Part shown: positions 50,335-62,304 of the stretch, one piece after another
How the letters are laid out: each line of letters begins with the position of its first letter
How positions within the stretch are numbered: position 1 is the stretch's first letter
Source of the DNA: Geobacillus kaustophilus
Lineage (GTDB): Bacteria; Bacillota; Bacilli; Bacillales; Anoxybacillaceae
Assembly (NCBI RefSeq): GCF_000948285.1
Contig: NZ_JYBP01000003.1
Location: forward strand, 1,860,001 to 1,924,000
Length of the DNA: 64,000 bases
Direction: 5' to 3'
The notes under the pieces: generated by a model
The model's database searches: none
Told to the model about the DNA's origin: nothing
What the model saw: only the letters and a program-made list of their open reading frames with translations
Made by a program: the position numbers and the translations under genes

Positions 50335-53300
50335 GAGCGCACCAGTCCTTCCGTCATCGCCGTTGTCGAGAACGTCATCGATTCGAGCACTTGCAGCATC
50401 GCCCGGGCCGTATCGAGCGACGTCAAGCACGGGATGCCGTTTTCGACCGCTTCGCGGCGGATGCGGAAGCCGTCGCTTTCCGGCTGCTTCCCTTTCGTCA
50501 GCGTGTTGATGACGACTTGCGCCTTCCCTTGGCGGATGACATCCAAAATGTTCGGCGATGCCGAGTGGATTTTATTGACAACCGTCACCGGAATGCCGGC
50601 GGCTTTCAACGTTTCCGCCGTGCCGTTCGTCGCCAACAGCTGGTAGCCGATGTCGGCAAAGCGGCGGGCCAGCTCGACCGCTTCTTCTTTATCTTTATCA
50701 GCCACCGTCAACATCACCGCACCGTGCGGCTGGATATGGATGCCCGAGGCGACAAGCCCCTTATAGAGCGCTTTTTCAAACGTCAGGTCCTTGCCGATCA
50801 CTTCGCCGGTCGACTTCATTTCCGGGCCGAGCGAAATGTCGACGTTGCGCAATTTCGCAAACGAGAACACCGGCACTTTCACGTACACGCCAGGGCGCAC
50901 CGGGCAGACGCCCGTCTCATAGCCCATCTCGGCGAGCTTCGTCCCTAAAATGGCTTTCGTGGCGAGATTCGCCATCGGCACGCCGGTGATTTTGCTTAAA
51001 AACGGCACCGTGCGGCTTGAGCGCGGGTTCACTTCCAAGACGTAGACGTCGCTTCCCGAGACGACAAACTGAATGTTCAACAGTCCGACGATGCGCAGCC
51101 CGCGCGCCACCCGGATCGTGTAATCCGCGATCTTGTCGATCACTTCCGCGCTTAATGTCTGGGGCGGGTAGACGGCGATCGAGTCGCCGGAATGGACGCC
51201 GGCCCGTTCGATATGTTCCATGATCCCGGGGATGACAACCGTCTCGCCGTCAGCGATGGCGTCGACTTCGACTTCCTTGCCGGTGATGTAGCGGTCGACA
51301 AGCACCGGGTGCTGCGGATTGACGCGCACGGCGTGTTCCATGTAATGAAGCAGCTCGCCGCGATTGTACACAATTTCCATCGCCCGGCCGCCGAGCACGT
51401 ACGAAGGGCGGACGAGCACCGGATAGCCGATCTCCTCAGCGATGGCGGCCGCTTCTTCGACCGAAACGGCCGTTTTGCCGGCTGGCTTCGGAATGCCGAG
51501 CTCCGAGAGCGCCTGTTCAAATTTGTCGCGGTCTTCGGCGCGGTCCAAATCTTCAAGCGTCGTCCCAAGCAGGCGGACGCCGCGCGCCTCAAGCTCCGCC
51601 GCCAAGTTGATGGCCGTTTGCCCGCCGAACTGAACGATGACGCCGACGGGTTGCTCGAGATCGATGACATGCATCACATCTTCGGCGGTCAACGGTTCGA
51701 AATACAGTTTGTCCGACGTGCTGAAGTCGGTCGAGACCGTTTCCGGGTTGTTGTTGATGATGATCGCCTCATAGCCGGCCTGCTTAATGGCCCAGACGCA
51801 ATGGACGGTCGCGTAGTCAAATTCGATCCCTTGGCCGATGCGGATCGGGCCGGAGCCAAGAACGACCACGCTCGGTTTCTTCGTGACGATTGATTCGTTT
51901 TCTTCTTCGTACGTGCTATAGTAGTATGGCGTTTCCGACGTGAATTCGGCCGCACACGTATCGACCATTTTGTACACCGGCATGATGCCTTGTTGGCGGC
52001 GCAGCGCGTAAATATCGCGCTCCGTTTGCCCCCATAGCGCCGCCACGGCCGCATCCGAGAACCCAAGCGCTTTCGCTTTCGTTAACACGTCAAGGTCGCC
52101 CGGGTGGTTTTTCAAGACCGTTTCCATCTCAATAATGTTTTGAATCTTATGCAGGAAAAAGCGGTCGATTTGGCTCCATTCATGCAGCGTCTCAACCGTC
52201 ACCCCGCGGCGGAGCGCCTCGGCGATGTAAAAGAGCCGTTCATCGCCCGCCTTGCGGATCCGTTTTTCCATCACGTCGTCGTCGGCGGCGCTCGCTTCTT
52301 TCAATTCGAGATGGTGGAGGCCAATTTCGAGCGAACGAACGGCTTTTAACAGCGATTCTTCGAACGTCCGGCCGATCGCCATCACTTCGCCGGTCGCTTT
52401 CATTTGCGTGCCAAGGCGGCGGTTCGCCGATTCAAATTTGTCAAACGGAAAGCGCGGAATTTTCGTCACGACATAATCGAGCGCCGGCTCGAAGCAGGCG
52501 TACGTTTTCCCGGTGACCGGGTTGATCATTTCGTCAAGCGTCAGCCCGACAGCGATTTTCGCCGCCAGTTTCGCGATCGGATACCCCGTCGCTTTTGACG
52601 CCAGCGCCGATGAGCGGCTGACGCGCGGGTTCACTTCAATGACGTAATAGCGGAAGCTGTCCGGGTCAAGCGCGAGCTGGACGTTGCAGCCGCCTTCGAT
52701 GCCAAGCGCGCGGATGATTTTCAAGGATGCGTTGCGCAACAGCTGGTATTCGCGGTCGCTTAACGTCTGGCTCGGGGCGACGACGATCGAGTCACCCGTA
52801 TGAATGCCGACCGGGTCGATGTTTTCCATGTTGCAGACGACGATGGCGTTGTCGTTGGCGTCGCGCATCACTTCGTATTCAATCTCCTTGTAGCCGGCGA
52901 TGCTCCGCTCAAGCAGGCATTGGTGCACCGGGCTCATCTTCAAGCCGGTCGAGACGATTTCAATCAATTCTTCTTCGTTCGTGCAAATGCCGCCGCCCGT
53001 GCCGCCGAGCGTGAACGCCGGGCGGACGATGACCGGATAGCCGATTTGTTCGACAAATGCGTATGCCTCTTCCAAGCTGTGAATAATCGCGCTTTCCGGC
53101 ACCGGCTCGCCAAGCTCGTTCATGAGGGCGCGGAACTGTTCGCGGTCTTCCGCTTTTTCGATCGCTTCAAGCTTCGTGCCGAGAATTTCGACGCCGCACT
53201 CGTCCAACACGCCCGCTTTCGCCAGTTCCACCGCCAAGTTGAGGCCGGTCTGGCCGCCAAGCGTCGGCAAAATCGCGTCCGGCCGCTCTTTGCGGATAAT

Positions 53301-53528
53301 GCGGGCGACAAAGTCGAGCGTCAGCGGCTCCATATACACTTTATCGGCGATTTCCGTATCGGTCATGATCGTCGCCGGATTCGAGTTCACAAGAATGACT
53401 TTGTATCCTTCTTCTTTTAGAGCGAGGCACGCTTGCGTCCCCGCGTAGTCGAACTCGGCCGCCTGGCCGATGACGATCGGCCCCGAGCCGATGACTAAAA
53501 TCGTTTCAATGTCGCGGCGTTTAGGCAT
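50331..53528 (-). CDS. carB: Carbamoyl-phosphate synthase large subunit (pyrimidine-type)
   Basis: 1065 residues, also called pyrAB in Bacillus. It makes carbamoyl phosphate from bicarbonate, ATP and the ammonia delivered by CarA. The start [20 protein letters not shown] lies 8 nt inside the carA end; the open frame extends upstream but only in the shadow of carA. Two homologous halves each have an ATP-grasp domain ([13 protein letters not shown] and [14 protein letters not shown]), and the C-terminus has an MGS-like regulatory domain ([20 protein letters not shown]). Confidence 0.96.
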
Positions 53529-54615
53529 GGATGACTTCCCCTTTCTTGTTGAACTCGCGGATGAGCGCCAAAAACTCGTCAAACAGCGGATTTGCATCTT
53601 CCGGCCCCGGTGAGGCTTCCGGATGGTATTGCACCGTAAACGCTGGGACATCGCGATGGCGAAGCCCTTCCACGGTGCCGTCATTCAAAGCGACATGCGT
53701 CACCTCAAGGCGGGTGCCGGAAAGCGATTCATGGGTGACCGTATAGCCGTGGTTTTGCGACGTAATGGCGACTTTGCCGGTGCGCAAATCTTTCACCGGA
53801 TGGTTCGAGCCGCGATGGCCGAATTTCATTTTCTCCGTATTCGCGCCGCACGCCAAGGCGAACAGCTGATGGCCGAGGCAGATGCCAAAGAGCGGCACTT
53901 TGCCAAGGATTCCCCGGATCATCTCGATCGCTTCCGGCACGTCTTTCGGGTCGCCGGGTCCATTTGAGAGCATGACTCCGTCCGGATGCCAGCTGAGCAC
54001 GTCTTCGGCGGTGGCGTTGTACGGCAAGACGATGACATCACAATTTCGCTTGTTCAATTCGCGCAAAATCCCATGTTTCATCCCGAAATCAATCAACACG
54101 ATGCGCTCGCCGCGCCCCGGGCTCGGGTAGGCGCTTTTCGTCGAGACGCGCCGCACTTGGTCGCGCGGCCACTCCATCGCCCGCAGCTTGGCCGCCGCTT
54201 CCGCCGGATCGACATTTAGCCCACAGATCATCCCTTTTAACGTTCCGTGCTGGCGAATGATGCGCGTCAATTTGCGCGTATCGATGCCGGAAAGGCCCGG
54301 AATGTCTTTTTCTTTCAAATACTCATCCAACGTCAGCTCCCCGCGCCAGTTGGACGGCGTCACGCACGCTTCTTTGACGATGAATCCGTGCACATACGGG
54401 CGAATCGCCTCAAAGTCGTCGCGGTTGATGCCGTAGTTGCCGATCAACGGATACGTCATCGTCACGATTTGCCCGCAATACGACGGGTCAGTCAAAATTT
54501 CTTGGTAGCCGGTCATGCCGGTGTTAAAGACGACTTCCCCGGTCGTCTCTTTCAAGCTGCCAAACGCGTCCCCGACAAAAAACGAACCATCTTCCAAAAT
54601 AAGCTGCCGTTTCAT
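53521..54615 (-). CDS. carA: Carbamoyl-phosphate synthase small subunit
   Basis: 364 residues, also called pyrAA. It is the glutaminase subunit supplying ammonia to CarB. The N-terminal half is the CPSase small-chain domain ([20 protein letters not shown]). The C-terminal class I amidotransferase has the nucleophile in [13 protein letters not shown] and the His/Glu pair in [13 protein letters not shown]. One base separates it from pyrC. Confidence 0.96.
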   Translation of the reverse strand: MKRQLILEDGSFFVGDAFGSLKETTGEVVFNTGMTGYQEILTDPSYCGQIVTMTYPLIGNYGINRDDFEAIRPYVHGFIVKEACVTPSNWRGELTLDEYLKEKDIPGLSGIDTRKLTRIIRQHGTLKGMICGLNVDPAEAAAKLRAMEWPRDQVRRVSTKSAYPSPGRGERIVLIDFGMKHGILRELNKRNCDVIVLPYNATAEDVLSWHPDGVMLSNGPGDPKDVPEAIEMIRGILGKVPLFGICLGHQLFALACGANTEKMKFGHRGSNHPVKDLRTGKVAITSQNHGYTVTHESLSGTRLEVTHVALNDGTVEGLRHRDVPAFTVQYHPEASPGPEDANPLFDEFLALIREFNKKGEVIHA

Positions 54616-54616
54616 G

Positions 54617-56954
<2,338 letters not shown>

Positions 56955-58253
56955 TTAGGCGACATGGTCGCTGCTGTTTTCTTCAAATAGGTTTTCCGCC
57001 GCTTGCGGACGCCCCGGCAACATCAAGTTGAGGAGGACGCCGACAATCGCGGAGAGCGCCATCCCGGTGATTTGGAAGCTCTCGCTGATTTTCAGCACGG
57101 CGCCGCCGATGCCGATGACCAAGATGACCGAGGCGATGACTAAATTGCGCGTCTGGCCGAAATCGACGCGGCTGTCGATCAACATGCGCAGTCCGGACGA
57201 GGCGATGATGCCAAACAGCAAGATCGACACACCGCCCATGACCGGCGTCGGAATCGAGCTGATCAGCGCCGTGATTTTGCCGACGAAGCCGAAAGCGATG
57301 GCGATCACCGCCGCGCCGGCCAGCACGTAGACACTGTAGACGCGGGTGATCGCTAGCACGCCGATGTTTTCCCCGTACGTCGTTTTCGGCGGGCCGCCGA
57401 GCAAGGCGGAAATCATCGTCGCCGTTCCGTCCCCTAAAATCGAGCGATGCAATCCCGGCTTTTGAATAAGGTCGCGGCCGACGACTTTGCTTAACACAAG
57501 CTGGTGGCCGATATGCTCCGACAAGGTGACGATGGCGATCGGAACCATGAGCATGACGATCTCCCACGTGACGCGCACCGGATAGTCGGCAAACGGGATG
57601 AGGAAATCCGGCCATTCCAACCATTTCGCCGCCGCCACTTTTGACAAGTCAACCAATCCGACGGCCAGCGCGTAGAGGTAACCGACCACGATGCCGACAA
57701 GCACCGGAATGAGGCTCAACATGCCGCGCGCCAATACCGAGCAGACGATCGTGGCGGCGAGCGTCACGAGCGCCACTGAGAAATGGAGCAGGCTGTATTT
57801 GCCGTCCGGGCCGTTCATCGCCATCCCGACCGCCGTGCCGGCTAGGCCGAGGCCGATGACGATGATGACCGGGCCGACCACAACCGGGGGCAGCAGCTTC
57901 ATCACCCAGCGGTAGCCCGCTTTTTTAATGATGAGGGCGACAACCCCGTACACCAACCCCGCAAGAAAGCTGCCGATCATCGCCGCTCCCGGGCCGCCAG
58001 CCGTTTTCGCCGCGATGATCGGCGCAATGTAGGCGAACGACGAACCAAGATACGCCGGCACTTGCCATTTCGTAATGATCAAAAACGCAAGCGTTCCAAG
58101 CCCGCTTGTGAGCAAGGCGATTGACGGGTCCAACCCGACTAAGTACGGCACTAAAATCGTCGCGCCAAACATGGCGAATAAATGCTGAAGGCTTAATGTG
58201 ATCCATTGCCCAACGGTCGGGCGGTCTTGAATGTCCAACACCGGTTTGTTCAT
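56955..58253 (-). CDS. pyrP: Uracil permease (NCS2 family)
   Basis: 432 residues, an inner-membrane uracil:proton symporter with about 12-14 membrane segments. The N-terminus LSLQHLFAMFGATILVPYLV and the central motifs (IVTLSEHIGHQLVLSKVVGR, LLGGPPKTTYGENIGVLAIT) are those of the UraA/PyrP group. It lies between two PyrR attenuators, so it is regulated with the biosynthetic genes. Confidence 0.95.
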   Translation of the reverse strand: MNKPVLDIQDRPTVGQWITLSLQHLFAMFGATILVPYLVGLDPSIALLTSGLGTLAFLIITKWQVPAYLGSSFAYIAPIIAAKTAGGPGAAMIGSFLAGLVYGVVALIIKKAGYRWVMKLLPPVVVGPVIIVIGLGLAGTAVGMAMNGPDGKYSLLHFSVALVTLAATIVCSVLARGMLSLIPVLVGIVVGYLYALAVGLVDLSKVAAAKWLEWPDFLIPFADYPVRVTWEIVMLMVPIAIVTLSEHIGHQLVLSKVVGRDLIQKPGLHRSILGDGTATMISALLGGPPKTTYGENIGVLAITRVYSVYVLAGAAVIAIAFGFVGKITALISSIPTPVMGGVSILLFGIIASSGLRMLIDSRVDFGQTRNLVIASVILVIGIGGAVLKISESFQITGMALSAIVGVLLNLMLPGRPQAAENLFEENSSDHVA

Positions 58254-58408
58254 CTTTCGTCACTCCTTTGATCAAATGAGCGAACTTACTGTCTAGTGTG
58301 CACAAAAAACCCTCTTTGCCCATGAAGGCGCAAAGAGGGTGCAGAAACAGCCGAAACGATTCCGCCCCTTTTGCAGCCTCACGGGACTGCGCTTAAAAGG
58401 GTGCTTCG
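58254..58408 (-). promoter_or_regulatory. PyrR-dependent attenuator before pyrP
   Basis: The binding motif AGTCCCGTGAGGCT lies at 58375-58388. The terminator ACCCTCTTTGCGCC ... GGGCAAAGAGGGT with a T-run lies at 58303-58340. It sits in the pyrR-pyrP gap and controls read-through from pyrR. Confidence 0.88.
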
Positions 58409-59114
<706 letters not shown>

Positions 59115-59143
59115 ATTGTAAAGCGAGCGGCTCCGTTTGTCAA
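59115..59143 (-). promoter_or_regulatory. pyr operon promoter (sigma-A type)
   Basis: TTGACA (59138-59143 complement), a 17-nt spacer and TACAAT (59115-59120 complement). It overlaps the last bases of the upstream pseudouridine synthase gene. It is close to consensus and correctly placed for the pyrR leader. Confidence 0.85.
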
Positions 59144-60054
59144 TCGTTTTTTCGCAGCCAGTCAAGCAATTCGGCAAACTCCGGCGGCAACGGTGCTTCA
59201 AATTCCAAATACTCGCCGGTGCGCGGATGATGGAATCCAAGAACGCCGGCGTGCAGCGCCTGGCCATCAATCGGGAGCGTCTTTTTCGGCCCGTATTGCG
59301 GATCCCCGGCAAGAGGGTAGCCGATGTATTTCATATGGACGCGAATTTGGTGCGTCCGTCCCGTTTCAAGCTGGCATTCGACATACGTATAGCGGCGGAA
59401 CCGCTCGAGCACGCGGAAATGGGTGACGGCTTCCTTGCCGTTTTCCTCAGTGACGGCCATTTTCTTTCGATCGCGTTTGTCCCGGCCGATCGGCGCGTCG
59501 ATCGTGCCGTAATCGTGCGGAATGACGCCGTGGACGATCGCCTTGTAGCGGCGCGTCACCGTTTTGTGGACGAGCTGCTCGACGAGCGAGCGATGGGCGG
59601 CGTCGTTTTTCGCCACCATGAGCAATCCGGACGTATCTTTGTCGATCCGATGGACGATGCCCGGGCGAAGCACGCCGTTAATGCCCGAGAGGTCGCGGCA
59701 ATGGGCGAGAAGCGCGTTCACGAGCGTGCCGCGCATATGCCCCGGCGCCGGATGGACGACCATGCCGCGCGGTTTGTTGACGACAAGAACGTCTTCATCT
59801 TCGTAATAAATGTCCAACGGAATCGGCTCCGGCTCCACCTCGAGCGGCTCCGGCTCCGGGGGCGAAACGGCGACGGCGTCGCCCGCTTCGCATTTGTAGT
59901 TCGCTTTCACCGTATGGCCGTTCACGGTCACAAGCCCGTTTTTGATCCATTGCTGCACTTGCGAACGCGACCATTCGTCATGGAGTGCCGCGATCACTTT
60001 ATCGATCCGTTCGCCGTCATATTCGTCTTCGATGTGAAACGTGATCGTGTCCAT
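59140..60054 (-). CDS. RluD-family 23S rRNA pseudouridine synthase
   Basis: 304 residues. An N-terminal S4 RNA-binding domain (RIDKVIAALHDEWSRSQVQQ ... VNGHTVKANYKC) is followed by the RluA/RluD catalytic domain with the Asp motif GIVHRIDKDTSGLLMVAKND. It corresponds to the ylyB gene next to lspA and pyrR in Bacillus subtilis. The ATG directly abuts the lspA stop, so the two genes are co-transcribed. Confidence 0.93.
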   Translation of the reverse strand: MDTITFHIEDEYDGERIDKVIAALHDEWSRSQVQQWIKNGLVTVNGHTVKANYKCEAGDAVAVSPPEPEPLEVEPEPIPLDIYYEDEDVLVVNKPRGMVVHPAPGHMRGTLVNALLAHCRDLSGINGVLRPGIVHRIDKDTSGLLMVAKNDAAHRSLVEQLVHKTVTRRYKAIVHGVIPHDYGTIDAPIGRDKRDRKKMAVTEENGKEAVTHFRVLERFRRYTYVECQLETGRTHQIRVHMKYIGYPLAGDPQYGPKKTLPIDGQALHAGVLGFHHPRTGEYLEFEAPLPPEFAELLDWLRKND

Positions 60055-60519
60055 CTACTCATTCCCTTTCTCTGGTGTTGCGAAAAAAAACATATGGACA
60101 AACAGCAAGATGACGCCGACCGTCAGCGCCGAATCGGCGACATTGAACACCGGAAAACTGTATGTGCCGATGTACGCGTGGATGAAATCGACCACTTCCT
60201 TGCGAAAGACGCGGTCGAGAAAATTCCCAATCGCCCCGCCGAGCATCAGCCCAAGCCCCACGCCCGCCAGGCGTTCGGAAGGCTTCAGGCGGCGGATATA
60301 GATGATGATCGCAGCCACAACGACAACGGTAATCAAATAAAAAAGCCAAAACTGCCCTTGGAGCATGCCCCACGCCGCTCCGCGATTGCGGTGCGACGTA
60401 ATGTAGAGCGCATTTTCAATGATACGAATGCTTTCCCCAAGCCGCATATAGCGGACGACAAGCCATTTTGTCCATTGATCGAGGATGACGACCGCCGCCG
60501 CAATCCAATAGTATGCCAC
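60055..60519 (-). CDS. lspA: Lipoprotein signal peptidase (signal peptidase II)
   Basis: 154 residues from GTG 60519 ([20 protein letters not shown]), with GGGGG about 8-10 nt upstream; an ATG 27 nt earlier has a weaker site. It has four membrane segments. The catalytic aspartates are in [19 protein letters not shown] and [16 protein letters not shown]. It removes signal peptides from prolipoproteins. Confidence 0.94.
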   Translation of the reverse strand: MAYYWIAAAVVILDQWTKWLVVRYMRLGESIRIIENALYITSHRNRGAAWGMLQGQFWLFYLITVVVVAAIIIYIRRLKPSERLAGVGLGLMLGGAIGNFLDRVFRKEVVDFIHAYIGTYSFPVFNVADSALTVGVILLFVHMFFFATPEKGNE

Positions 60520-60815
60520 CGTGCCAAGTCCCCCTGTCCTTCTCATTCATTCTTTTTGCATTGTAGCATAATTCGCCATGGCAAACAAATGAAGTGGCAA
60601 AAAGGAGTCAGTCAAGACTTTATGGAGAGCTTTTTTCGATTTTTCGATTTTTTACGGCGGCCATCTCAATTAGCCATGATAAAAAGGAGAAACGACTTCC
60701 CACTTCCTGACCATGGAAGCGGCAAGAGGAGTGTGCGGCCGGGTGCACTAAACGAACGGACATCGTTCCATAGAAGCTCCCCATTCCCACATTCAGCCGA
60801 TGGCTTCCAATTCGT
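60520..60815. other. Intergenic region between lspA and the ABC module
   Basis: About 270 bp with no supportable gene. The long plus-strand frame here (59137-60915) is an antisense shadow of lspA and the pseudouridine synthase gene. I see no clear terminator or promoter. Confidence 0.5.
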
Positions 60816-61448
60816 TTACCAAAACTCCCGTCCAATCAAAATGGCGGCGATCACAATGCCCGCCCCCAGCCACATCATGGGGAGAAGGAGGGACAGCGAA
60901 TCGGCCGGCGCTTGAAACAAAAACAGATGCGGCCACGGCATGAACGTTCCTTGCGTCACGACTTCCATAAAGGTATAGACCGAGATGACCGACAAGGCGA
61001 CATCCAGGCTGCCAAAGACGCCTAACAAGGCAAGCCCAATCAACTGGTAAAACGAAAACAGCAGAAACAGGTGCACCAACACGGGTGCGGTGAGAAACAT
61101 CGTTCCATGAATCCATATGACCGCCGCAACAAGAAGAACGATGCATCCCCCATGCAAAACAGCATAGCGAACCAAGTCGAAGACGACCGCTTTCCGGTAA
61201 TGCCATAACAGCGCTTCTTTCGCCCCTTCGTCGTACAAATGGCGGTACAAAAAGACGAGATGCCATCCGGCGATCGGCACGGCCATGCCTTGGATGACGG
61301 TGTACGGCAAAAACGGTTCGTCGGAGCGGGCGGACAAGATCCCCATCAACCCGACGCACAGCCCGTAGACGAGAAACGGAAACCAGTACAATCGGCCGAG
61401 CAAGCGGCGGTCAAAGGAAAAATGATGGGCGATCGTTTTTTTATCCAT
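60816..61448 (-). CDS. Membrane protein of an ABC transporter module
   Basis: 210 residues with about six hydrophobic segments (FPFLVYGLCVGLMGILSARS, VIQGMAVPIAGWHLVFLYRH, LHGGCIVLLVAAVIWIHGTM, VHLFLLFSFYQLIGLALLGV and a terminal LPMMWLGAGIVIAAILIG). The start overlaps the ATPase gene by 8 nt, so it is the third gene of one transcription unit. It probably helps form the membrane part of the exporter. The family is not recognised. Confidence 0.65.
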   Translation of the reverse strand: MDKKTIAHHFSFDRRLLGRLYWFPFLVYGLCVGLMGILSARSDEPFLPYTVIQGMAVPIAGWHLVFLYRHLYDEGAKEALLWHYRKAVVFDLVRYAVLHGGCIVLLVAAVIWIHGTMFLTAPVLVHLFLLFSFYQLIGLALLGVFGSLDVALSVISVYTFMEVVTQGTFMPWPHLFLFQAPADSLSLLLPMMWLGAGIVIAAILIGREFW

Positions 61449-62304
61449 GCGCTTCCGCCTCTTTCAACAACGCCAAATATCCGTCCATCAGCCGCGGGGC
61501 GACAGGCCGGCCGATGGGTTCTTCGGACAAGACGCGCACGACGACGTGGGAAGGCTCTTCGCTCATTTGGACGACTTCGTTGGCGGCCATGACCGAGTCA
61601 AGCTCCTCAAATGGCACGTCCAACTCATACGTATAAGGAGCCGCTTTTTGCTTGAGCTCGTCCGGGCTGCCTTCAAACAGCACCATGCCGCGGTCCAACA
61701 CCCCGATTTTCGTGCACAAAAATTCAATGTCCTCGACAAGGTGCGAAGAGATGACGATCGTATGATCGTGCCCCAGCCGCTTCAACAAATTGCGAAACCG
61801 CACGCGCTCGCGGATGTCAAGCCCGGCCGTCGGCTCATCAAACAGGAGGATGGACGGCTCCCGAAGCAGCAGCATGGCAATGCCCACCCGCCGCATGCCG
61901 CCGGACAGCTCGCGCATTTTTTTGTTGATGTGCGAAGACAAGTTGACTTGTTCGATGACCTTCTCGATTTTGGATCGGCAGGCGGCGGGATGTTCACCTT
62001 GCAAGACGGCGAGATGCTCAAGCACTTCATACATCGTCAGCTCCGGGTACATCATAAACTCTTGCGGCAAATAGCCGATCTCGTTCACCCGCTTCACCCT
62101 CGTGCCGGTGCTGATCGGCTCGTCTCCGAGCGACACCCGTCCGGCATTGAACTCCAACAGTCCGGCCACAATGCGCATCAACGTCGTCTTGCCGGCGCCG
62201 TTTGGCCCCAGCAAGCCGTACACGCCGGAGAGGGAGAGAGAGACATCGGATAAAATCGGCTTCTTTTTCACGATTTTCGTCAATCCTTCAATGACGACCG
62301 CCAA
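61441..62304 (-). CDS. ABC transporter ATP-binding protein
   Basis: 287 residues. Walker A GLLGPNGAGKTTLMRI, Q-loop GYLPQEFMMYPELT, signature RELSGGMRRVGIAML, Walker B ILLFDEPTAGLD and switch VISSHLVEDIE. The C-terminal extension resembles drug or peptide exporters of the ABC-2 type. It overlaps the preceding gene by 17 nt. The substrate is unknown. Confidence 0.92.
   Translation of the reverse strand: MAVVIEGLTKIVKKKPILSDVSLSLSGVYGLLGPNGAGKTTLMRIVAGLLEFNAGRVSLGDEPISTGTRVKRVNEIGYLPQEFMMYPELTMYEVLEHLAVLQGEHPAACRSKIEKVIEQVNLSSHINKKMRELSGGMRRVGIAMLLLREPSILLFDEPTAGLDIRERVRFRNLLKRLGHDHTIVISSHLVEDIEFLCTKIGVLDRGMVLFEGSPDELKQKAAPYTYELDVPFEELDSVMAANEVVQMSEEPSHVVVRVLSEEPIGRPVAPRLMDGYLALLKEAEAHG

Noticed and set aside
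59137-60915. 592-codon plus-strand open frame
   Set aside because: It lies antisense to lspA and the pseudouridine synthase gene, both with clear motifs. High GC codon bias keeps the opposite frame open.
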